From contig NZ_AQXE01000010.1 in NCBI RefSeq assembly GCF_000375485.1, positions 1 through 46,894 of the forward strand: 46,894 bases of DNA, read 5' to 3'. The position numbers were made by a program, and so were the translations under genes. The DNA comes from Desulfovibrio oxyclinae DSM 11498. GTDB lineage: Bacteria; Desulfobacterota; Desulfovibrionia; Desulfovibrionales; Desulfovibrionaceae. The notes beneath the pieces were generated by a model that saw nothing but the letters and a program-made list of their open reading frames with translations, ran no database searches and was not told where the DNA came from. Position 1 is the first letter of the stretch. Each line of letters begins with the position of its first letter. This document shows positions 41,221 to 46,894 of the stretch, piece after piece.

Positions 41221-43352
41221 TGAGCATCGACCTGAAGAATCAATTGAATCCGGCCCAGTACGAGGCCGTCACCACAACCGAAGGCCCGGTGCTGGTCATC
41301 GCGGGGGCCGGTTCCGGCAAGACGCGGACCATCGTCTACAGGCTGGCCCACCTCGTGGAACAGGGCGTAGACCCTGCGCAGATCCTGCTGCTGACCTTCA
41401 CCCGCAAGGCTTCACAGGAAATGCTCGCCCGTGCCGAAGGCATCCTTGGGCGCCCGCTCGACGGCACCAGCGGCGGGACGTTCCACTCATTTGCTTACGC
41501 CACCCTTCGCCGTAACGCCATGGACCTCGGGTTTGACGGCGGCTTCACGCTCATGGATCGCGGGGATCAGGAAAACGCGGTGCGAGACATTCGTGCCGAA
41601 CTCGAACTCGGCAAGGGAGACAAGTCGTTTCCCAAGAAAAACACCGTGCTGGACATGATCACCAAGTCCCGCAACAAGGAGGAGCCGCTGGACGCCATCG
41701 TGCAGCGCGAGGCCTACCACCTCTCCCCCTACATCGACGATATCGCGGAAATCGCCTCGGCTTACGCAGGATTCAAACGCAAGCACGCCCTGCTCGACTA
41801 TGACGACCTGCTTTTCGAATTCGACAGACTGCTCACCGAGAACGAGCCGCTGCGCAACCAGCTCTCCACGCGCTATCGCTACGTCATGGTGGACGAATAT
41901 CAGGACACCAACCTCGTGCAGGCGCGCATCGTGCAAAAGCTTGCGGGAACCAGCGGCAACGTCATGGCTGTCGGTGACGATGCCCAATCCATTTACGCCT
42001 TCCGTGGCGCGAAAGTGGACAACATCCTCAAGTTTCCTGAAATATTTCCCGGCGCAAAGGTCATCCGGCTGGAGCAGAACTACCGCAGTACGCAGGAAAT
42101 CCTCGATCTGACCAACAACATTCTGGAAAACGCGCGCACCAAATTCGACAAGCACCTTTTTTCTGAGATCAAGGGGCGCGGCAAGCCCGAAGTGGTTTAT
42201 CCCATCAGCGACCAGACGCAGGCGCGCATCGTGCTGGACAAGATTCTGGAGCTTGAGAAGCGGTATCCGCTCAAGGAGATCGCCGTGCTCTTTCGGGCCG
42301 GTTTTCAGTCCTTCCATCTGGAAACCTCGCTCACGCGTCTTGGGGTAAACTATCGCAAATTCGGCGGTATACGCTTCAGCGAAGCAGCGCACATCAAGGA
42401 TATCATGTCGCTTCTGCGCCTGAGCCTGAACACCAATGATCTGCTGGCGTGGCAGCGGGCACTGGATCACGTGAAAGGGGTCGGGCCCAAGACCGTGGCC
42501 AAGATTTACGAGGCGCTGCACACACAGGGACGAGAGAAGTATCTGGCCAGTATGCGCAAGAAGCATCCCGCCGTGGCGGAGCTGCTTGATGAATTGGACG
42601 CCGTGCGCCGCTCCCAGCTGACACCCGCCGGGACGCTGGATCGCCTCATGGCGTTCTATCAGCCCATTCTCACTGAGAAATTCCCGGACGACTATCCCAA
42701 ACGGCAGCAGGGACTGGAGCAGCTGGCGCAGATTGCCGCCAACTACCGCACCATGGATCAGTTTCTGGCCGACCTTTCCCTCGACGGCGATCCCGAAGAC
42801 GATGAGATCGACGAGGACGCCTTGGTGCTGTCCACCGTTCACTCCTCCAAGGGACTTGAATGGAGCGCGGTCATCCTCATCGACCTCGTTGAGGATCGCT
42901 TCCCTTCCAAGCGGGCCATACAGCGCCCCGAGGACCTCGAAGAAGAACGCCGCCTCATGTACGTGGCCTGCACGCGGGCCAAGGAGCATCTGAGCCTGAT
43001 GGTGCCCAAGACCATCTACAACCGCTTTAACGGCACCTCGGATCCGGCAATGCCCTCGCCCTTCGTCATGGAACTGCCCAACGAATGCTTCGAGAGGCTG
43101 CACGAGTCCTATTCCGGCGGTCTTGAGCGCAAGCAGAACGCCCCGAAACCGAAGGGGAGCTCCAAGGTGACCAACAAGGTGCGCAGCGCATCGGAATCCG
43201 GCTCCGACGATTCCGAGAAGCTCGGTTTCTGCCGCCACAAGATTTTCGGAAAAGGCAAGATCATCGCCCGTATCCCGCCCGACAAGTACCGCATCAACTT
43301 CCCGGGCTTCGGACTCAAGGTTATCATCAAAGATTACGTGGAACTCTTGTAA
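41220..43352 (+). CDS. UvrD/Rep-family ATP-dependent DNA helicase
   Basis: A superfamily 1A 3'-5' helicase of 710 aa: motif I GAGSGKTRT, motif II VDEYQDTN, motif III VGDDAQSIYAFRGA, motif IV-V LEQNYRSTQ and STVHSSKGLEW, and YVACTRAKEHL. The C-terminus ends in a small beta-rich domain (KIFGKGKIIARIPPDKYRIN) like the PcrA/UvrD C-terminal Tudor-like region. All motifs are intact, so repair or replication-restart activity is expected. The start codon overlaps the upstream stop (TAATG), and the ThiL gene follows at once. Confidence 0.94.
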   Translation: MSIDLKNQLNPAQYEAVTTTEGPVLVIAGAGSGKTRTIVYRLAHLVEQGVDPAQILLLTFTRKASQEMLARAEGILGRPLDGTSGGTFHSFAYATLRRNAMDLGFDGGFTLMDRGDQENAVRDIRAELELGKGDKSFPKKNTVLDMITKSRNKEEPLDAIVQREAYHLSPYIDDIAEIASAYAGFKRKHALLDYDDLLFEFDRLLTENEPLRNQLSTRYRYVMVDEYQDTNLVQARIVQKLAGTSGNVMAVGDDAQSIYAFRGAKVDNILKFPEIFPGAKVIRLEQNYRSTQEILDLTNNILENARTKFDKHLFSEIKGRGKPEVVYPISDQTQARIVLDKILELEKRYPLKEIAVLFRAGFQSFHLETSLTRLGVNYRKFGGIRFSEAAHIKDIMSLLRLSLNTNDLLAWQRALDHVKGVGPKTVAKIYEALHTQGREKYLASMRKKHPAVAELLDELDAVRRSQLTPAGTLDRLMAFYQPILTEKFPDDYPKRQQGLEQLAQIAANYRTMDQFLADLSLDGDPEDDEIDEDALVLSTVHSSKGLEWSAVILIDLVEDRFPSKRAIQRPEDLEEERRLMYVACTRAKEHLSLMVPKTIYNRFNGTSDPAMPSPFVMELPNECFERLHESYSGGLERKQNAPKPKGSSKVTNKVRSASESGSDDSEKLGFCRHKIFGKGKIIARIPPDKYRINFPGFGLKVIIKDYVELL

Positions 43353-43363
43353 TGGAGAATGTC

Positions 43364-44317
43364 ATGAACCCTGCCAGCGAAGACGCGTTTCTGGAACTCA
43401 TCGATTCCCATTTCACCCTGAGCAATCCGCACGTGAAGCTCGGACGCGGGGACGACTGCTGCATTTTGTCCAATGAATCGGACCTGTGCGTCAGTTCGGA
43501 CCTGTTTCTGGAGGATGTCCACTTCCGGCGCTCATATTTTTCACCCGGCGATATCGGCTACAAGGCACTCGCGGTCAACCTTTCGGACATAGCCGGAATG
43601 GGCGCGCGACCGATTGCCTTCAACATGGACCTGATGATTCCCGATGGCCTGCCGGACGGATTCTGGGATGAGTTCTTCTCATCCATGTCTGCCCTCGCCC
43701 GCCAGAACGATCTGGTGCTCGCTGGCGGTGATCTGAGCCGGGCCGACAAGCTCGGCGTGAACATCACCATTTTCGGCGCCGGTGGTTCCAAGGGTCGTTT
43801 TATCGAGCGCAGAAAAGCCGCCGTTGGTGACGGGGTCTTCGTCTGCGGTGATCTCGGGCTTGCCCGCGTGGGTATGCTCGCCATGGAAGAAATGGGCGAC
43901 GCCGCCAAGGAAGCCTATCCCGCCGCCTGCCGTGCCCACCTGCGCCCCAAGATGAAGCTGATGATCGCCTCCCTGCTCACCGCGGCAGGCACCTCTTCGC
44001 TCATGGATGTGTCGGACGGGCTGGCGAGGGATCTGCCCCGGTTGGTGACTCCCGAACAGGGCGTGGACATTGAGATTTCCGAAGACATGATCCCGGCCGA
44101 GGTGGTACGCTACTGCGAGGAAAAGGGACTCGACCCGGTGGAGACCCTCGTTCTCGGCGGCGAGGACTACGCACTTCTCGGCACCGCCGACTTCGAGACC
44201 GGTTTCAAGGTACGCTCGGTTCCGGGCGTTCAGATGCTCGGCAAGGTGAGCGGCACCCCCGGCGTGCGGGTCAACGGAAAGGATTTTTCAACCAGCGGCT
44301 TCGACCATTTCGCGTAG
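43364..44317 (+). CDS. thiL: Thiamine-monophosphate kinase
   Basis: Phosphorylates thiamine monophosphate to the active cofactor thiamine diphosphate. The 317 aa show LGRGDDCCIL near the N-terminus, then EDVHFRRSYFSPGDIGYKAL, NLSDIAGMGARP and MDVSDGLARDLPRL, all typical of the ThiL/PurM fold. The ATG at 43364 was chosen since GGAG lies 6 nt ahead; an ATG at 43352 overlapping the helicase stop would add four residues. It belongs to the plus-strand run of tightly spaced genes. Confidence 0.93.
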   Translation: MNPASEDAFLELIDSHFTLSNPHVKLGRGDDCCILSNESDLCVSSDLFLEDVHFRRSYFSPGDIGYKALAVNLSDIAGMGARPIAFNMDLMIPDGLPDGFWDEFFSSMSALARQNDLVLAGGDLSRADKLGVNITIFGAGGSKGRFIERRKAAVGDGVFVCGDLGLARVGMLAMEEMGDAAKEAYPAACRAHLRPKMKLMIASLLTAAGTSSLMDVSDGLARDLPRLVTPEQGVDIEISEDMIPAEVVRYCEEKGLDPVETLVLGGEDYALLGTADFETGFKVRSVPGVQMLGKVSGTPGVRVNGKDFSTSGFDHFA

Positions 44318-44325
44318 GAGGCATC

Positions 44326-44760
44326 ATGGACCTTACCATTCATCCCGTCGGCTGGATCAGTTCAAGCATCACGGACAGGAACACCGCCCCCAAGATGGAG
44401 GACGAGGACGGCGCGGTACGGGCCGTCATCGACATCGAACCCGAGTATGAAGCCGGGCTCGACGGCCTGTCCGAGGGTGACTGGGTCGAACTGTTCACGT
44501 GGTTCCACGAGTCGAATCGCAAGACGCTGAAGGTTCATCCGCGCGGCAAGGAAGACAAGCCTCAGCGCGGCGTGTTCTCCACCCGCTCGCCCTTCCGTCC
44601 CAATCCGGTGGGGCTGCACAGGGTTCGCGTCATGCGCATTGAAGGCACCCGCCTTGAAGTGGAGCCGCTGGAAGCCATCGACGGCACACCCGTCATGGAC
44701 ATCAAGCCCTTCCCCAAGAAATGGAAGGGTAAACTGGCAGAACTCAACGAAAAGGAATGA
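44326..44760 (+). CDS. trmO: tRNA N6-threonylcarbamoyladenosine methyltransferase, TrmO/TsaA-like
   Basis: Methylates the t6A37 residue of certain tRNAs to m6t6A. At 144 aa it consists of the TsaA-like beta barrel, with the family signature STRSPFRPNPVGLHRVRV near residue 85 and the N-terminal IHPVGWISS. No extra C-terminal domain. AGGAGG lies before the ATG. It starts 8 nt after thiL and overlaps the next gene by 4 nt. Confidence 0.88.
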   Translation: MDLTIHPVGWISSSITDRNTAPKMEDEDGAVRAVIDIEPEYEAGLDGLSEGDWVELFTWFHESNRKTLKVHPRGKEDKPQRGVFSTRSPFRPNPVGLHRVRVMRIEGTRLEVEPLEAIDGTPVMDIKPFPKKWKGKLAELNEKE

Positions 44761-45569
44761 TCACCAGCGACGGCGTCCGGCTGCATGTCGAGACGCACGG
44801 TAGCGGCCGTCCCCTCGTGCTTGTCCACGGATGGAGCATGAGCTGCCGTTTCTTTGATCGTCAGGTGAACGGCCTGTCGAGCCGGTTCAAGGTGGTGACC
44901 TACGACCTGCGCGGCCACGGGCGTTCCGAAACATCCCGCCGCGGACACACGCTTGAACGATACGCGAAAGACCTGCGGGAACTGATCGAATCGCTGGACC
45001 TGCGAAGCTGCATCCTGTGCGGCTGGTCGCTTGCAGGGCCGTTGGTGCTGGACTACTGGAGCCGTTTCGGGAGTGACCGTGTTGCCGCGCTCGGGCTCAT
45101 TGAAGCCACGCCCGCCCCCATGCATCCCGCCGAATGGAATACTCACGGTCTGCGCGGGCGCGACGCCATGGCGCTGGACATCTTTCTGAACGCCTTTGTC
45201 GCCAACCGCAGCGGATACGGGCGTTCCTTTGTCAACGGCATGTTCGCCGCAGGAGCGGCAGGCCGGGACTTCGACTGGATGTTTGCGGAATACCTTCTGG
45301 CAAAACCGTCCTCGGCCGCAGCCATCTACAGGGATTATGCGCGATGCGACTACGTGGATGCGCTCGGAACGGTCTCGGTTCCTTCGCTGGCCGCCTTCGG
45401 CTCACACGCCAAGGTCTGTTTCGGCCCGAAGACCGGACGGTTCACCGCCGAATCCATGCCGGACTGCCGTCTTGAGATCTTCAACCAGAGTGGTCACATG
45501 CCCTTCTGGGAAGAAGCCGAAGCGTTCAACCGTTCTATTGAGGCTCTGGCCGCCAGAATACCGTCCTAG
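44757..45569 (+). CDS. Alpha/beta hydrolase (BioH-like in size)
   Basis: A 270-aa alpha/beta-hydrolase: oxyanion region VLVHGWSMS, nucleophile elbow CGWSLAGP (Ser of GxSxG near residue 90), and catalytic His in NQSGHMPFWEE near residue 250. It could be a BioH-type methyl ester esterase, whose loop is GWSLGG, but biotin genes are not nearby. No signal peptide. The start overlaps the trmO stop (ATGA). The substrate is not predictable. Confidence 0.88.
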   Translation: MITSDGVRLHVETHGSGRPLVLVHGWSMSCRFFDRQVNGLSSRFKVVTYDLRGHGRSETSRRGHTLERYAKDLRELIESLDLRSCILCGWSLAGPLVLDYWSRFGSDRVAALGLIEATPAPMHPAEWNTHGLRGRDAMALDIFLNAFVANRSGYGRSFVNGMFAAGAAGRDFDWMFAEYLLAKPSSAAAIYRDYARCDYVDALGTVSVPSLAAFGSHAKVCFGPKTGRFTAESMPDCRLEIFNQSGHMPFWEEAEAFNRSIEALAARIPS

Positions 45570-45577
45570 GCGCTTTC

Positions 45578-45606
45578 TTGACCACGTTGCTCCGGGGGTT
45601 TATCCT
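45578..45606 (+). promoter_or_regulatory. Strong promoter of the 80-aa orphan gene
   Basis: TTGACC (45578-45583), a 17-nt spacer and TATCCT (45601-45606). The start is predicted near 45613, giving a leader of about 17 nt with GGAGGG before the ATG at 45630. Confidence 0.6.
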
Positions 45607-45621
45607 TGTAGAGCAACGTGG
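45582..45621. repeat. 11-bp perfect dyad over the orphan gene promoter
   Basis: CCACGTTGCTC (45582-45592) and GAGCAACGTGG (45611-45621) are perfect inverted repeats with an 18-nt gap. The gap holds the -10 box; the right arm covers the transcription start and touches the SD. It is probably an operator for a dimeric regulator, or a hairpin formed in read-through RNA. Confidence 0.8.
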
Positions 45622-45629
45622 AGGGCCTT

Positions 45630-45872
45630 ATGGAAATATCCGGAATCAACAATGCGTACGAAGGACTCGCCGATGCGGGCGTGGACAACATCTCCCGACG
45701 CGAAGAGCGAGGCTCCGTCGAACGCTCCAGCGGTCCCGACAACGACACGCAGACCGGCCAGCGCACCGATTCTCCGCATAATGACCCCGTCGAACAAAGC
45801 CGCAGTTTCAACGACTCGGTCATGAATCAGGTGTATACTGGCAAGGGCTCCCTCGTTGATTTCATGACTTAA
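45630..45872 (+). CDS. 80-residue orphan protein of unknown function
   Basis: The function is not recognised. The hydrophilic 80-aa protein (MEISGINNAYEGLADAGVDN at the start; GSLVDFMT at the end) has a polar, probably disordered centre rich in Ser, Asp, Arg and Gln, with short, more ordered ends. There is no signal peptide, membrane helix or cysteine. GGAGGG precedes the ATG. It has its own strong promoter with an 11-bp dyad, so it is separately regulated. The ends could be binding peptides, as in small adaptor or anti-sigma-like proteins, but this is a guess. Confidence 0.65.
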   Translation: MEISGINNAYEGLADAGVDNISRREERGSVERSSGPDNDTQTGQRTDSPHNDPVEQSRSFNDSVMNQVYTGKGSLVDFMT

Positions 45873-45938
45873 TTTTGAACACATCGAATTAGCTTGTTTT
45901 TTTCTTAAACCTCTACTTCAAGGGAAGATGAAGGCGAT

Positions 45939-46799
45939 ATGGCGACCCTGCTCAAGATAGAATTCTCCGTTCCCGCTGACGAGTCCGACGAATGCACCGA
46001 ATTTCTCTCCTCCAAAGTCCCCCACGGCTGGGAGGAGATCGAATCAGGCGGTCGCGCAAACTATACCCTTTTTCTCGAAGACCACCCTCTGGGCATGGAA
46101 CTCGTTCGCGAGATTGAAACCAGATTCCCCGGCTGCGGCCTGAAATATCACGAACAGGAATCCGAGGACTGGGCCATGGCCTGGAAAGATTTTTTCGCCC
46201 CGGTTTCTTGCGGCGACCGTTTCGAAATCCTGCCGCCGTGGCTCAAGGATCAGATGGACGACGGCATGACGCACATCGTCATCGAACCCAAAATGGCTTT
46301 CGGCACCGGCCACCACCCCACCACATCCCTGTGCCTTGAGCTCATCGGCGAACTCTCCAAGGAAGGACGCATCGCCAAGGGCATGGAGTTTCTCGACATG
46401 GGCACCGGCTCCGGCATCCTCGCCATAGGTCTTGCCAAGCTCGGCCTTGAGGGGCTCGCCGTGGATATTGATGCGCAGGCCGTGGTCTGCGCACGCGAGA
46501 ACGTCAATGCCAACGATTGCGCTGAAAACATTGCGCTTTCCGTGGGTGGCGTCGAAAGCGTCGCGGCGGACAGAACCTATGATCTGGTGGTTGCAAACAT
46601 CCTCTCCGGGCCGCTCATCGAAATGGCGGGCGATCTTGTCCGGCACGTCAAGAAAGGCGGCAGCCTTATCCTTTCCGGCATCCTTGCCGAGCAAGCCGAA
46701 CGCGTAGCCGCAGCGTATGAACGTCGGGGACTGCCCAGGCCTGAAATCTTCAGGCAGGGTGAATGGGTGGCACTGCTCTGGAAAGAGGTGGCAATCTAG
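45939..46799 (+). CDS. prmA: Ribosomal protein L11 methyltransferase
   Basis: SAM-dependent trimethylation of ribosomal protein L11. The 286-aa protein has the N-terminal L11-recognition domain (about 1-100), followed by EPKMAFGTGHHPTTSLCLE and the SAM-binding motif FLDMGTGSGILAIGLAKLG. The catalytic-site strand reads VANILSGPLIEM (the NILxxPL motif). Length and motifs are normal. It lies behind the orphan gene, with an AT-rich gap of about 66 nt that may contain its promoter. Confidence 0.94.
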   Translation: MATLLKIEFSVPADESDECTEFLSSKVPHGWEEIESGGRANYTLFLEDHPLGMELVREIETRFPGCGLKYHEQESEDWAMAWKDFFAPVSCGDRFEILPPWLKDQMDDGMTHIVIEPKMAFGTGHHPTTSLCLELIGELSKEGRIAKGMEFLDMGTGSGILAIGLAKLGLEGLAVDIDAQAVVCARENVNANDCAENIALSVGGVESVAADRTYDLVVANILSGPLIEMAGDLVRHVKKGGSLILSGILAEQAERVAAAYERRGLPRPEIFRQGEWVALLWKEVAI

Positions 46800-46801
46800 T
46801 C

Positions 46802-46894
46802 ATGGGCACCGCCGCACGGCTTGAGAGCATGTACCGGTCCATGCTCGATTCGCTTGGATCAAGCGGATGGTGGCCCGGTGAAACACCTTTCGAA
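46802..46894 (+). CDS. Endonuclease III-like DNA glycosylase (5' end only)
   Basis: Only the first 31 codons are present before the window ends. The N-terminus (RLESMYRSMLDSLGSSGWWP, then GETPFE) matches the start of endonuclease III-domain proteins of the HhH-GPD class, which continue with a segment of the type VIVGAILTQNT. It is separated from the prmA stop by 2 nt, so it should be co-transcribed. Because the active-site and Fe-S regions lie outside, the assignment stays tentative. Confidence 0.65.
   Translation, partial: MGTAARLESMYRSMLDSLGSSGWWPGETPFE

Noticed and set aside
41487..43238. 583-codon minus-strand reading frame
   Set aside because: It lies fully inside the intact UvrD-like helicase gene on the plus strand, has no recognisable domain and is a GC-skew shadow.

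Overview
The window looks like chromosomal DNA of a sulfate-reducing Desulfovibrionaceae bacterium (Desulfovibrio or Pseudodesulfovibrio type). This is inferred from moderately high GC, protein flavour, a carboxyltransferase with alpha and beta halves in one chain, TrmFO, and operator sequences that fit the Fur and NikR sites recalled for Desulfovibrio. No rRNA, tRNA, insertion sequence, prophage or CRISPR array was seen. The gene order reads as core genome with a few accessory transport and regulatory islands.

Layout: (1) 0.1-4 kb, minus strand: a peptide-binding lipoprotein-like or periplasmic protein followed 3 nt later by the bifunctional (p)ppGpp enzyme Rel. (2) 4.1-10.5 kb, plus strand: a SWIM-SNF2 helicase, a membrane protein and a PAS-GAF hybrid histidine kinase. 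(3) 10.5-17.8 kb, minus strand: one long compact cluster, motA-motB-PilZ, then biotin carboxylase, fused AccA-AccD, a tandem biotinyl-like carrier protein, a small protein and ssb. It joins the flagellar stator, the first step of fatty acid synthesis and DNA maintenance. (4) 17.8-20.1 kb, plus: purine nucleoside phosphorylase, a FlgO-like lipoprotein, and a small transcription unit with a Fur-box promoter, a structured leader, a 102-aa TPR protein and a 43-aa basic peptide. (5) 20.1-24.4 kb: shikimate kinase, TrkH/TrkA potassium uptake and chorismate synthase. (6) 24.4-28.1 kb: DEAD-box helicase, a free-standing RluA-N-terminal-like protein, greA with a hairpin leader, and a YbjQ-like protein. 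(7) 28.1-33.3 kb, minus: an AhpD-fold protein, a NemR-like TetR repressor with a perfect operator, a MATE pump, an M48 protease with PDZ domain and TrmFO. (8) 33.4-37.5 kb, plus: two Dpp/Opp ATPases, an HD protein, and an ECF transporter T/A pair (CbiQ-CbiO) behind a NikR-type operator. (9) 37.6-46.9 kb, plus: MATE pump, DUF2156 protein, alkaline-phosphatase-fold protein, UvrD-like helicase, ThiL, TrmO, alpha/beta hydrolase, an 80-aa orphan under a strong promoter with an 11-bp perfect dyad, PrmA and the start of an endonuclease III-like glycosylase cut by the window edge.

The most interesting unexplained items are the Fur-controlled TPR/mini-peptide unit (19.47-20.07 kb), the dyad-bearing promoter of the 80-aa orphan (45.6 kb), the NemR-like circuit with a probable leaderless repressor mRNA (28.1-29.4 kb), the NikR-type site in front of an ECF pair that lacks its substrate component (35.95 kb), and the carrier protein with two biotinyl-like folds but no canonical AMKM motif (11.5-12.1 kb).
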